From: Chloroflexota bacterium
GTDB lineage: Bacteria; Chloroflexota; Anaerolineae; Promineifilales; Promineifilaceae
Direction: 5' to 3'
Length of the DNA: 54,022 bases
Assembly (NCBI GenBank): GCA_024223125.1
Contig: JAAEOP010001093.1
Coordinates: 1-54,022, forward strand
Positions 26,006-35,113 of the stretch are shown here, piece after piece. Position 1 is the stretch's first letter. The number at the start of each line of letters is the position of its first letter. The position numbers and the translations under genes are program-made. Below the pieces are notes generated by a model, which had not been told where the DNA came from, did no database searches, and worked only from the letters and a program-made list of their open reading frames with translations.

Positions 26006-26377
26006 TTATTGCTCGCCGGGTTGGGTGACGTTCAGGGTACGGGTGAGGGTGTGCACATCCATGCGTTCTGTTTCGGGGGTGGCGTAGTATAGCACGGCCG
26101 TCACCTCATACACCTCCGCCGGCTCATTATCACGCAAGTGCATAGTTAGGGAAAAGTTGGTATCTATAGTTTCAATCACATGCAGCGAACTCACTTCTTG
26201 CTCCTGTGGATTAGTGATGGATATTTGCAGCGACGGCCGTTCTCGAAATGGCGTAATGACAAATCCCACCTGAACCCGGCGCAAATCATCAAATAAAAAC
26301 AACCCCAACTGCTCAATCCGTACCTCTTCCCGCGGTTTCGGTCCTTCTAACGAGTCTTTAAAAAATTTAATTTCCAT
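26006..26377 (-). CDS. Unknown small protein, 123 aa
   Basis: Not recognised. Beta-rich soluble protein (RIEQLGLFLFDDLRRVQVGFVI; SSLHVIETIDTNFSLTMHL; YEVTAVLYYATPE), no signal, no Cys. The ATG at 26377 has no ribosome site, but TAAGAT (26384-26389, minus strand) lies 6 nt before it with TTGGAA 18 nt further up, i.e. a leaderless promoter pattern. It diverges from the chimeric gene at 26426. Confidence 0.7.
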   Translation of the reverse strand: MEIKFFKDSLEGPKPREEVRIEQLGLFLFDDLRRVQVGFVITPFRERPSLQISITNPQEQEVSSLHVIETIDTNFSLTMHLRDNEPAEVYEVTAVLYYATPETERMDVHTLTRTLNVTQPGEQ

Positions 26378-26401
26378 GATGTTATCTTACGATCAAGTAG
26401 A

Positions 26402-26437
26402 GCGAATTTCCAAATCGCTATCGAATTGGAAATTCGC
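26402..26437. repeat. Inverted repeat, arms GCGAATTTCCAA / TTGGAAATTCGC
   Basis: Perfect 12-bp arms with a 12-bp loop between the divergent genes at 26377 and 26426. The right arm forms the 5' edge of the chimeric ORF at 26426, and the left arm carries the -35 box of the minus-strand gene. Confidence 0.9.
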
Positions 26438-26824
26438 CCTACAATCCTGCAAATTGCTTTATTCATGGTCCCCCTATTAATCTTTTTGAGCCTTCTTATT
26501 GGCAACCCCATGAAACTGGAATTTGACCAATTTGAGATTGCGGCTATAACGGCCGCATCTTTCATCACCGTTTTTGTATCTTTGGATGGCAAAAGTAATT
26601 GGTTGGAAGGGAGTATACTATTAGATGATGAATTTATTCGTGATTTTGCTCCCGCCGTCGGCCGTGAACATATTCATTTAGAAGGTGGCGAACATATTTT
26701 GCGGATCGAGGCTTCTGGTCGCCAACACGCTAAACAAGAGATTCCATTTCAAGTAGAGGGAGACATGGAAATTGTGATTAAGCGGAAGATGACGACTGTC
26801 AAGCCCCATTTCTATTTGGATTGA
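26426..26824 (+). pseudogene. Chimeric ORF: end of a Ca2+/H+ antiporter joined to an unknown C-terminal domain
   Basis: Residues about 5-68 (QIALFMVPLLIFLSLLIGNP, then FVSLDGKSNWLEGSILL) match the last part of CAX/ChaA cation/proton exchangers, including the Ser-Asn-Trp-Leu-Glu-Gly motif. The remaining ~62 residues (FAPAVGREHIHLEGGEHILRIEASG, written here in part) are hydrophilic and beta-rich, unrelated to CAX. The frame opens at a TTG inside an inverted repeat and has no ribosome site, so the N-terminal 5/6 of the antiporter is missing. Most likely a deletion fusion, perhaps no longer expressed. Confidence 0.6.
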
Positions 26825-26847
26825 GTTCATGAAGGAAAAAACAGATA

Positions 26848-29556
26848 ATGCATAAACTGTCGAATATTTCCAAAGCCATTCTACGCTTTTTGCTGTTGTG
26901 GATTGTAGACGCTATCTCTCTGGTGTTAACAGCATTTATCTTCCCTGGCATTTCGTTTGTCGAATCAGACGACAGCGGTTTATTGACAAGCGCATTTGCG
27001 GCCGCATTTTTATTAAGTGTTGTCAATTTGATGATACGGCCGTTGATATTGTTATTGGCACGGCCGTTGGGTTTCATTGCCGTTTTCATCGTTGGTTTTC
27101 TGGTCAATGCCCTGGCTTTGCTCATCACCTCATTTCTCTTGCCCGTTTTTCAGGTAGCAGATTTGTTATCTGCCATTGGGGGCGGGCTTGTTTTTGCCAC
27201 CATCAACATTATCCTGACCGGTATTTTGGAAGTGAATGACGAAGGTTCTTTTTACCAGGGCCTCATCGAGCGGCTGGCAAAAAAGCGCTCCTACACCCAC
27301 ATTGACTCCGGTAAGTGTGGCCTGGTAATGATGGAGATTGACGGGTTAAGCTACCACCATCTGCAAAAGGCAATTGCCGACGGCCGTTTACCCACCCTCA
27401 AAAAAATGATGGAACAAGAAGGGTATGAATTGTCATTGGTAGATTGCGGTATTCCTTCGCAGACATCGGCTTGTCAGGCGGGCATCATGTTTGGCGACAA
27501 CAGTGACATTCCCGCCTTCCGTTGGTATGACAAGGACAAACAAAAGCTGTACGTTTCCGGTAATGATGCGTCGGAATTGAACGGCCGTTATGCCCACGGC
27601 AATGGTCTTATGCGTGGCGGTTCTAGCATCAACAACATGCTCAATGGGGATGCTGACAAATCTTTGTTGACATTGGCTGGACTGTTTGACGCTGACAGCG
27701 AAGAAAAGAAAAGGCGTGCCGAAGATGTGTATTTACTTTTGCTCAATCCTTATTTTCTAACACGCACCATTGTCCTGTTTTTAGTAGATGCGGCACGGGA
27801 AGTGTGGCAGGGTCGGCAGCAAAAAAGGAATGATGTACGGCCGCGTCTCAACCGACTGGCGCATGGCTACCCCTTTGTTCGCGCCGCCACAACTGTTTTT
27901 ATGCGTGACATTGCCGCCAACCTGACCATTCTGGACATTATTCGCGGCGCGCCCAGTATCTATGTCACCTGGCCGGGTTATGATGAAGTTGCCCATCACT
28001 CTGGCCCCTGGACGAGCGATGCGTTTAAGGTATTGGCAACGTATGATCATGCTATTGCCCGCGTTCATAAAACGATACAGGAGAAAGCGCCCCGGCCGTA
28101 TGATCTCCTCATCCTCTCCGATCATGGGCAATCTTTTGGGGCTACCTTCAAACAACGGTATGATGTTTCATTGAAGGAGTTTATTGAGCAGCAGTTGCCA
28201 CAGGGCACGACAGTAGCCCAATCTATGGGCGGCGATACGGGGGTGATGTCGTTAACGGCCGCTTCTGGTGAACTAGAAAATATTCAAGATGCTGGCGTGG
28301 GTGGCGTAGGCGGCCGGGCTATTGTCAAACAGGGACAGAGATTTCTGGATGACAGCGCCCAAAAATGGGAGGAAACGGCCGGCGACTCCGGCCATGATCA
28401 ACCGGCGCAGGTAACAGCTTACGGTAGCGGCAATCTAGCCCAGGTTTACTTTGATTTGTATCCGCGCAAAATCACACTCAGCGAACTGAATGAAGCGTAT
28501 CCGGGCATGGTAGAAGCGTTGGTGAAGCATGAAGGTATCGGCATTGTGTGCGGCTATGAAGATGACGGCGCCCCGGTTGTTTTGGGCAAAGCAGGCCAAC
28601 GTAATCTGCACAGCGGCATGGTGACTGGCGAAGACCCGCTCCAGCTTTTTGCTCCGGCTGACTCTCATGCCTACGGGCACGCCTCTATTGAGACTCGTGT
28701 CTGGCAAGTACAGCGGGTGATGGATTTTCCCCATGCCGGTGATTTAATGGTCATCAGCACGGTGTACCCTGACGGCACTGTAGCTGCTTTGGAGGAGTTA
28801 ATTGGCAATCATGGCGGGCTGGGTGGCGAGCAGACAGATGCGTTCCTTTTCCATCCGCCAGATATGGAAGTGACGCCCACCCGCAATTCAACGGATGTGT
28901 TTCATATTTTGAACGGCCGTCGTGGCCAACCTGTTATTGAAGTAGAAAAAGTTGTGGGGGAAACGGCCGTGACTGACAGCGCCTGGTCTTTTGCCAACCT
29001 GTGGGCCGGCTTAAAAGATGTCCGCACCTGGCTGTCCCTGGCTGGCAGAGCCTTGGTATTGGATCGCTCTGCCTATCAAGAAGTGGTAGCCAATGAGCGT
29101 ATGACAGGTCCCGCCTTGCTTATTGGCATCCTCATCATGGTACTGTCTGGTCTGTTTCGGGTTGAGCCAGACCTGGTTCTTCTGTTTATTTTGGCTCGTG
29201 TGACCACTTGGTTTTTCTCTGTGTTTGCTGTTTTTGTGACTGGACGACTCCTGTCTCATCAAGGCAATTATACTCGAACTTTGCGTGGATTAGGTTTTGC
29301 TCACACTGTATTGCTTATCGAACTGGTGGCCTTGATACCGCCGTTAGCGCCGTTAGCTTTATTTATTGGTACATTGATGGGTTTCATTTCTTCCTGGATG
29401 GGTGCGGCCGCTGCCCATAATACCCACGGTTGGCGTACCATCATTTTGCCCTTCCTGGCCGGATTGATCACCATTCTTATCCCCATTCTGATGTTAGCGA
29501 TGCTGGGCAGTATTGTGTTTAGTATCGAGTCTGTACTCCAGCAGTTGGGATTTTAG
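26848..29556 (+). CDS. Membrane protein: phage-holin-like domain + alkaline-phosphatase-fold phosphodiesterase + C-terminal helices
   Basis: 902 aa. Residues 1-135: four helices of the 'phage holin family' type (FLLLWIVDAISLVLTAFIFP; VVNLMIRPLILLLARPLGF). Residues 150-660: type I phosphodiesterase/nucleotide pyrophosphatase fold with metal-site segments MMEIDGLSYHH, the nucleophile region PSQTSACQAG, TWPGYDEVAHHSG and LILSDHGQSFG, and a later His in NLHSGMV. Residues 750-900: five further helices (Yip1-like). So a membrane-bound hydrolase, perhaps acting on lipid or glycan phosphodiesters. The ATG 26848 follows AAGGAAAAAA. Confidence 0.82.
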   Translation: MHKLSNISKAILRFLLLWIVDAISLVLTAFIFPGISFVESDDSGLLTSAFAAAFLLSVVNLMIRPLILLLARPLGFIAVFIVGFLVNALALLITSFLLPVFQVADLLSAIGGGLVFATINIILTGILEVNDEGSFYQGLIERLAKKRSYTHIDSGKCGLVMMEIDGLSYHHLQKAIADGRLPTLKKMMEQEGYELSLVDCGIPSQTSACQAGIMFGDNSDIPAFRWYDKDKQKLYVSGNDASELNGRYAHGNGLMRGGSSINNMLNGDADKSLLTLAGLFDADSEEKKRRAEDVYLLLLNPYFLTRTIVLFLVDAAREVWQGRQQKRNDVRPRLNRLAHGYPFVRAATTVFMRDIAANLTILDIIRGAPSIYVTWPGYDEVAHHSGPWTSDAFKVLATYDHAIARVHKTIQEKAPRPYDLLILSDHGQSFGATFKQRYDVSLKEFIEQQLPQGTTVAQSMGGDTGVMSLTAASGELENIQDAGVGGVGGRAIVKQGQRFLDDSAQKWEETAGDSGHDQPAQVTAYGSGNLAQVYFDLYPRKITLSELNEAYPGMVEALVKHEGIGIVCGYEDDGAPVVLGKAGQRNLHSGMVTGEDPLQLFAPADSHAYGHASIETRVWQVQRVMDFPHAGDLMVISTVYPDGTVAALEELIGNHGGLGGEQTDAFLFHPPDMEVTPTRNSTDVFHILNGRRGQPVIEVEKVVGETAVTDSAWSFANLWAGLKDVRTWLSLAGRALVLDRSAYQEVVANERMTGPALLIGILIMVLSGLFRVEPDLVLLFILARVTTWFFSVFAVFVTGRLLSHQGNYTRTLRGLGFAHTVLLIELVALIPPLAPLALFIGTLMGFISSWMGAAAAHNTHGWRTIILPFLAGLITILIPILMLAMLGSIVFSIESVLQQLGF

Positions 29557-29698
29557 GCCGTTCATAAATTCTAATTACCCGATATGTCATTCATGGTAAT
29601 GACTCCCCAATCGCTCTCCGTAAAAGATTCAGCCATATCACTTTTTTAGGAGATGCCATATTGCCCGAATGATGGGTATGGGTTAGCATAACAGCGTC

Positions 29699-30409
29699 AT
29701 GGAAATGCAATTTGCGGTAGCCAAGATTAGTAAGTATGCCACCCGTGAAAGTGGCGATACGTTGGAGATGATCGAACGGCCGTCGGGCGGACTCTCGTTT
29801 GTTTTGGCAGATGGGCAGCGCAGCGGGCGGTCAGCCAAGCTAATCAGCAACATGGTCACACGCAAAGCGATACAATTGTTGAGCGAAGGGGTGCGGGATG
29901 GCGCGGCCGCACGAGCAGCTCATGATTATCTGTATGCCCAACGCAAAGGAAAAGTAACAGCCACGCTCAACATCCTCTCGGTTGATCTGGTGAGCAAGAC
30001 GATTGTTATTTCGCGCAATAATGATGCGCCTGTATTGGTTTATACCCTGGAAAATGGTCATTTGCTGCTGGATGAGCCGTCGCAAAGTGTGGGGGTGCAT
30101 CGGAATACCAAACCATCCATTACAGAATTCCCGTTGGCGGTGGGGATGATTATTGTTGTTTTTACGGATGGGCTGCGCCACGCGGGCACACTTAGCGGCA
30201 ACGGCCGTTACGATCCCTGCGCCGCTTTTGTACAAATGGTAAACAACAACATTGCCAACCCGCGCACCATCGCCGACACATTATTGGCCGAAGCGGTGGC
30301 CATGGATAACGGCCGTCCTAAAGATGATATTAGTGTGTTGGTAACGGCCGTGTGGCCGCAAAACAGCGGCGATAAAGTGCGACGCATGGAGGTTCATTTG
30401 CCTCTGTGA
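29699..30409 (+). CDS. PP2C/SpoIIE-type serine phosphatase
   Basis: 236 aa, single domain. Metal-binding Asp motifs VLADGQRSGRSAKLIS (about residue 42), VVFTDGLRHAG (about 155) and PKDDISVLVTAVWP (about 200) define the SpoIIE branch of PP2C phosphatases, which dephosphorylate anti-sigma-antagonists and other Ser/Thr-phosphorylated regulators. No sensor domain is attached. No ribosome site; ATG 29699 or 29705. Confidence 0.85.
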   Translation: MEMQFAVAKISKYATRESGDTLEMIERPSGGLSFVLADGQRSGRSAKLISNMVTRKAIQLLSEGVRDGAAARAAHDYLYAQRKGKVTATLNILSVDLVSKTIVISRNNDAPVLVYTLENGHLLLDEPSQSVGVHRNTKPSITEFPLAVGMIIVVFTDGLRHAGTLSGNGRYDPCAAFVQMVNNNIANPRTIADTLLAEAVAMDNGRPKDDISVLVTAVWPQNSGDKVRRMEVHLPL

Positions 30410-30410
30410 A

Positions 30411-30469
30411 CAGTTTTTAGTGTGCAGTAATCAGTTTTCAGTAAACTGCACACTGCACACTAAAAACTG
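30411..30469. repeat. Inverted repeat, 17-bp perfect arms
   Basis: CAGTTTTTAGTGTGCAG (30411-30427) and CTGCACACTAAAAACTG (30453-30469), with further CAGTTTTCAGT / CTGCACA words in the loop. It fills the gap from the phosphatase stop to the next ATG and could form a strong hairpin in the mRNA. Confidence 0.93.
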
Positions 30470-30480
30470 CACACTGACCC

Positions 30481-30843
30481 ATGGACGATCCTGACAAACC
30501 CCTTCCCCGTCTAGCTATCGTTGGCCCTTGCTCCTCTGGTAAATCACTGTTGGCCCGTGAACTTATGTCTCAGGGTTACATCGTGCGCCAACCGGCTCAA
30601 GAACATTCAATCGCCCCAGATATGTGGCGCCGGCTCAGCCACCCAGATATTCTCATCTACCTGGATGTGGATTATGCTAATGCCCGCCAGCGTCGCCCTC
30701 ATCATGATGGTGGCGTCCAACGTCTGGCAGAGCAGCACAAACGGCTGTCCCACGCCCGGCAGTATTGTCATTTTTATCTGGACACAAGTGGATACTCCCC
30801 CGGTGAAGTATGTACGACCGTTGTTTCTTTTCTACAATCGTAA
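30481..30843 (+). CDS. Small P-loop NTPase/kinase-like protein
   Basis: 120 aa. Walker A GPCSSGKSLLARELMSQG at residue 15, a strand-ending acidic segment ILIYLDVDYANARQRRP, and HFYLDTSGYSPGEV at the end. Shape is that of small adenylylate/cytidylate-type kinases with a reduced lid; the substrate is not evident. It ends 3 bp before the convergent TPR gene. Confidence 0.75.
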   Translation: MDDPDKPLPRLAIVGPCSSGKSLLARELMSQGYIVRQPAQEHSIAPDMWRRLSHPDILIYLDVDYANARQRRPHHDGGVQRLAEQHKRLSHARQYCHFYLDTSGYSPGEVCTTVVSFLQS

Positions 30844-30846
30844 CAG

Positions 30847-31668
30847 CTACCCTCTACCCCCAAATAACCGCCCCAAACGACTCCCTTCAGACTTTTTCTG
30901 CTTCAATGCTTCGTGCATCTTTTGCGCCGGTTCATAATCTTTTTGCAGGCGTAAGGCTTGCTGATTACTAATTTCAGCCTCTTCATAATCTTCTTGCTGC
31001 CAATAAATTTGGCTGATTTTATGCCACAAAACGATGCTCTTTTTATTGAAGTGAACGGCTTCTTTATAGACGCTTAAGGCATCATCAAGCATATGTTGCT
31101 CAAAGTAATAATCGCCTAATTGTACTCGCAGCCGGAGGCGTTGGGGCACTGTTTCTGCGGCCGCCGCTGCTTTGTTGAACCAGTTGACAGTTTCTTTTAG
31201 TTCACCCAATCTGCGCCAATAAGCAATTTCGGCTTTGAGTAAGAGGAAATTATCAGGTTCAACTTGCTGTAAATAATCCAGAACCAGGCGGGCATCATCA
31301 TGACGGCCGCCATACGTATACACAAACGCCTCAATCACATTAATCTCAAAAATATCTGGGGTTGCATCTTGTGCTGTTTCCAGCCACGTCATCGCTGCAT
31401 CCAACCCTTTTTGCGAGTAAGACCCATCCTGCTCTTTGGCAGCCACAATCAGCGTAAACGCCACCCCAGCATACGCATAAGGCAATGACGCCCCCGATTG
31501 AAACGTTCGCAGCGCCGCAGACAACACCTTGGTACTGCCATCATAGGTATCTAACCGGTCTAATCCAACCAAATATGCCTGATGCCCCTGTTCGGACGCT
31601 TCTGGATTTTGCGACCAATCCATTTGCTCTAATATCGGTAGCATCTTGTCAATTAATTGTTCACCCAT
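30847..31668 (-). CDS. TPR-repeat protein
   Basis: 273 aa, all-helical, soluble. Tetratricopeptide-like repeats in the second half: LRVQLGDYYFEQHMLDDALSVY, IVLWHKISQIYWQQEDYEEA, and less regular ones before. Basic C-terminal tail (KQKKSEGSRLGRLFGGRG). Probably a scaffold or interaction protein. The start region reads GGGATAAG-AAA-ATG. Confidence 0.82.
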   Translation of the reverse strand: MGEQLIDKMLPILEQMDWSQNPEASEQGHQAYLVGLDRLDTYDGSTKVLSAALRTFQSGASLPYAYAGVAFTLIVAAKEQDGSYSQKGLDAAMTWLETAQDATPDIFEINVIEAFVYTYGGRHDDARLVLDYLQQVEPDNFLLLKAEIAYWRRLGELKETVNWFNKAAAAAETVPQRLRLRVQLGDYYFEQHMLDDALSVYKEAVHFNKKSIVLWHKISQIYWQQEDYEEAEISNQQALRLQKDYEPAQKMHEALKQKKSEGSRLGRLFGGRG

Positions 31669-31737
31669 TTTCTTATCCCGATTAAACTATAACTTCTATT
31701 GGTATGATGTTAACGTTGACACTCAAATTAGACAAGT

Positions 31738-32895
31738 CTATAAACCCAATCCCCAAGTATATTCCAGGCTGCCAAACCCTTGCCCCATTGTTTCTTGGGT
31801 GATAGGTTGGCCTTGAATACGGCCGTCTAAACTCTGCATACGAAACATATATTCGTTGTAGTTCCAATGGGATTCTTTACGGCCGCGTAAAATTGGCCGG
31901 TCTATAAAAAAGCGGGTATGACCATAAGGGGCCGCCAAAAAGTTAATGTAATCACCTTGTTTGTTCCGTGTTTCTACCTTAAATTGGGGATGCGGCCCCC
32001 GACCTAAAATGGGTGTTACGCGACAATTCTTTAACCAGATACGTTCAGCCGCGCCATTCCAATCCCAAAAAGCGGTCCCGCCAATGGGAAGGGTTGCCTG
32101 TTCTTTGCGGTTGCTGTTGAAAAATTTGTACCCTTTACGAAACAGATTCAGCCCCACATAAGGTACATAAGCTGAAAAAACGGAGCCATCTGGAAAAAAC
32201 GCCCAAATCCATTTCCAGGGAAAAAGAGGCACATTCAAACAAACTCGTTGAAAATAACACAATCCTTCCAGCGTCTCCTGGCCGGTTCCGGGCAGGTTAA
32301 ATTTGCCCTTAAAATTCATTCGCCGCCAAGCAATGAAGTGGGTTCCGGCAATGGGGGTATCTATATTGATGGATTCATGGGGAGAACTGTCTAAACAGTC
32401 CAAATCTCCCCACGCTTCAAAGTGGGCTTCCCCTTTGTCTCCTTTAATATGGGCGGCCAGGGTTAATGGTTTGTGGGGCACGGCCGAAATCTCATACCCT
32501 AATTCTTCTCCATTTTCCTGCTCATTCCACAGGTGGATGTTTTTATCGGCGAGGGACATATGGGTGACGGCCGTTTCCTTCACAATATCCTCATGCACCT
32601 GCTGTCCATCATAGTACCAGCCCAAAGCCTGCGCCGGGAATTCATCTACGCCATTCTGAATGGAGCGGCTTAAATCCACACCTGGCAGCCACACATCACT
32701 GATACGAATTCGTTCCCCCACTCGTGTGGCAATCGAAAACATCATTTGTCGCGGGCCGTATCCTTCCGCCTCCTTGGGAAATAAAATAAAAAACCACCAG
32801 GATGATGAAGTACGTTTCTGCATTTCTGACATCTGCGACCAGATGAGGTTAAAGACGTGTTGGTGTTCATCCATTGTTTTGTAAGATGGCTGCAT
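31738..32895 (-). CDS. Unknown protein, 385 aa, Trp/aromatic-rich
   Basis: Not confidently recognised. Soluble, beta-rich, many Trp/Tyr/Phe (SSSWWFFILFPKEAEGYGPR; ESHWNYNEYMFRMQSLDG). A lipocalin/AttH- or CrtC-like two-barrel fold is possible from the pattern of aromatic strands and the terminal GFGSLEYTWG, but this is a guess. AAGGAA lies 10 nt before the ATG at 32895. Confidence 0.8.
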   Translation of the reverse strand: MQPSYKTMDEHQHVFNLIWSQMSEMQKRTSSSWWFFILFPKEAEGYGPRQMMFSIATRVGERIRISDVWLPGVDLSRSIQNGVDEFPAQALGWYYDGQQVHEDIVKETAVTHMSLADKNIHLWNEQENGEELGYEISAVPHKPLTLAAHIKGDKGEAHFEAWGDLDCLDSSPHESINIDTPIAGTHFIAWRRMNFKGKFNLPGTGQETLEGLCYFQRVCLNVPLFPWKWIWAFFPDGSVFSAYVPYVGLNLFRKGYKFFNSNRKEQATLPIGGTAFWDWNGAAERIWLKNCRVTPILGRGPHPQFKVETRNKQGDYINFLAAPYGHTRFFIDRPILRGRKESHWNYNEYMFRMQSLDGRIQGQPITQETMGQGFGSLEYTWGLGL

Positions 32896-32934
32896 AGGGT
32901 TTGTTTCCTTGAATTGAGATTGGAGATTAAGAGA

Positions 32935-33260
32935 TTAGAGATTGCGAATCTCTAAAAACTTCATAATCTCGGCCGCTACTTGTGCGGCCGCTTGATATTA
33001 TAAAAAATGTTTAGGGCCGGGAATAAGCTTACATTGCGCTTGCTGCATCCATTGCCCCAATCGTTTACCTTGCTCTGGTGTAAACACCGAAGCCGCATTA
33101 ACCGGGTATACACATACGCCGCCACCGGGTTACCATGCAGCAACAATATGGTGCGTTCTCCCTGTCCCTCATCAAAATAGGCCAGCCGATAATTGCCAAC
33201 GGTTACAAACTGGGGTATGTATGGAAATTCAGATGGGTAAATAGGCTGGGTGTGTTTCAT
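32935..33260 (-). pseudogene. Haloalkane dehalogenase-like alpha/beta-hydrolase, internally deleted
   Basis: The N-terminal 50 residues are typical (VTVGNYRLAYFDEGQGERT, LLLHGNPVAAYVYTR: the HGNP oxyanion motif). Immediately after, in the next frame, is the family's C-terminus (FTPEQGKRLGQWMQQAQCKL, IPGPKHF with the catalytic-His-like region), interrupted by one TAA, then QVAAEIMKFLE. About 170-200 middle residues including the nucleophile Asp are gone. A dead gene with joined ends. Confidence 0.85.
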
Positions 33261-33279
33261 TTACTTAAGACGATGACTG

Positions 33280-35025
33280 TTAAGAGTGGGTCAGCTTGTG
33301 GGTGTCGGCATAAGGTCGGATGGAAATAAGTTCCCCGTTTTGAAGACGAGCTTGCATTTCTTGCCAAAAGTCCACCTGCAATAAATCGCTGTGATGGGCC
33401 AGGAATGTTTCTTCTAATACTGTTGGCAAACCCATGAAATGTAAAAATTCTTCAGGAAAGATGTCATGTTCGCCGACGTGGAACCAGGGTTCGTCGGCTA
33501 AGTCATCTTCATAATATTGGGATTGGGGAAATTTGCGAAAATTGCAACCAAGCAACGGTCGCAGTTCATCATAATCGTAAAAAACAACACGGCCGTGACG
33601 AGTGACGCCAAAATTTTTAAGCAGCATATCACCAGGGAAGATGTTGGTAGCGGCCAAATCTTTGATGGCTCGGCCGTATTCCAGGACGGCCGCTTCTGCC
33701 TCGACCGGCGTAGAATGATGGAGGTAAATATCCAATGGCGTCACCCGACGTTCCATATAGGCATGGCTGACGATGATATGATCAGCGGCAATCTGAATGG
33801 TTTGCCCGGCAATTTTCAGTAATTCGGCCAACAGGTCAGGTGCAAACCGATCCCGGCTAAATTGTAGATGTTCAAACGTTTGGGCATCTATCAACCGCCC
33901 GGCACGATCATGGTGAAAGACAAGTTCGTATTTGGCTATGACTTCTTTGCGGGTGGTTGTTTTAGGGTAACTAAAACGGTCTTTGATAACCTTGAAGACC
34001 ATATCATATTCAGGCAGGGTGAAAACAGTCATGACCATACCGCGTTGGCCGGGCGAAATCTGGAACCGCTGCCGGGAGTGGGCCAGATGGTGCAGCAAAT
34101 TACGATAAAGCTCGGTTTTGCCATGTTTGTGGTAGCCCAATGAGATGTAAATTTCGGCCACCCGTTTGCGGGGAATGATGGAACGAATGAACTGCACCAG
34201 GTCATACGGCCGTTTGGCCAGCACATGAAAATAGGAACGGGCAAAACTAAAAAGAATGCTGACGCTGCTTTCATCCAATAAAACACTGTCTACAAACAAT
34301 CCCTCATCTTCATGTAACAGCGCCATGACAAAGGGCACAACGGCCGTGGAAGTAAGTAGACGGCCGATCAGATAAGCGCTTTTGCCCCGGTAAAACGGCC
34401 GTTTAGCCATATCAATCTGAACGATGTGGGTATGTTTTTGAATAAGTAGGGATCTCACTCGTTGGGCAATCTGGCAGCAGTCGCCGTCCAGGTCGGCAAA
34501 GGGAGATTGGAACTCATACGTTTGCAAGATGTAACGCATCAGTTGGGGCATATCTTTAGAGGGGCGATACGTATGAAAGATCTCTATGTTGGAGGGTGTG
34601 GGTGGCAGATCAAAATCAGTAGCCACAAATTCAATCTGCGGGTCTACGCCGACAGTAGTAAAGATGCGCCGGGTAACAGAGTTAAAAAAGGTTTCGGCTA
34701 GTTCCCAATCATCACGATTCTCGATGAAACCGGAGTAAACTGCTTTCATACCGGCCCAGACGATTTTGTCCAAAAGGCGGTCGGCCAACAGCCGGCGTAC
34801 CTGGGGCACAATCTGATTGATGATTTGCCGGTACAGTTCCAAACGTTCGCGGGCATCGGTGCGTACACCGTTCCAATCCTGGTCTTCAAAGCGTTGTTGG
34901 GCGCGGCCGGTAATATCGTGAAAGGTGCGACAATAGCTTATAAAGGCATCATGGATGAGGGTAGCCCCCATGTTAGCCAAGCGGCTGTCTGTCAGGCGGT
35001 GGGAATAGGTGGTTGGTAATTTCAT
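33280..35025 (-). CDS. aceK: Isocitrate dehydrogenase kinase/phosphatase
   Basis: 581 aa from MKLPTTYSHRL, the family's usual length. Bifunctional enzyme that phosphorylates and dephosphorylates isocitrate dehydrogenase, steering carbon between the TCA cycle and glyoxylate shunt. Diagnostic segments: ISPGQRGMVMTVFTLPEYDM and VFKVIKDRFSYPKTTTR (ATP site) and NIFPGDMLLKNFGVTRHGRV with VFYDYDELRPL (catalytic/metal). No ribosome site before 35025; 28 extra in-frame residues up to 35109 overlap the divergent promoter and are rejected. No aceA/aceB or icd in the window. Confidence 0.95.
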   Translation of the reverse strand: MKLPTTYSHRLTDSRLANMGATLIHDAFISYCRTFHDITGRAQQRFEDQDWNGVRTDARERLELYRQIINQIVPQVRRLLADRLLDKIVWAGMKAVYSGFIENRDDWELAETFFNSVTRRIFTTVGVDPQIEFVATDFDLPPTPSNIEIFHTYRPSKDMPQLMRYILQTYEFQSPFADLDGDCCQIAQRVRSLLIQKHTHIVQIDMAKRPFYRGKSAYLIGRLLTSTAVVPFVMALLHEDEGLFVDSVLLDESSVSILFSFARSYFHVLAKRPYDLVQFIRSIIPRKRVAEIYISLGYHKHGKTELYRNLLHHLAHSRQRFQISPGQRGMVMTVFTLPEYDMVFKVIKDRFSYPKTTTRKEVIAKYELVFHHDRAGRLIDAQTFEHLQFSRDRFAPDLLAELLKIAGQTIQIAADHIIVSHAYMERRVTPLDIYLHHSTPVEAEAAVLEYGRAIKDLAATNIFPGDMLLKNFGVTRHGRVVFYDYDELRPLLGCNFRKFPQSQYYEDDLADEPWFHVGEHDIFPEEFLHFMGLPTVLEETFLAHHSDLLQVDFWQEMQARLQNGELISIRPYADTHKLTHS

Positions 35026-35100
35026 AGGGGCATTGTAACCATTTTTCCCGCTGTTGAAAAAGCGAATTTTTACGATTATCATGAGAACCAGTGGAAATGG

Positions 35101-35106
35101 TATAAT
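35101..35106 (+). promoter_or_regulatory. -10 box TATAAT, 7 nt before ATG 35114
   Basis: Consensus TATAAT directly ahead of the fusion gene; TTATCA at 35076-35081 is a weak -35 at 19 nt. Transcription would start at about the ATG, so the mRNA is probably leaderless. Confidence 0.6.
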
Positions 35107-35113
35107 CAACAGA

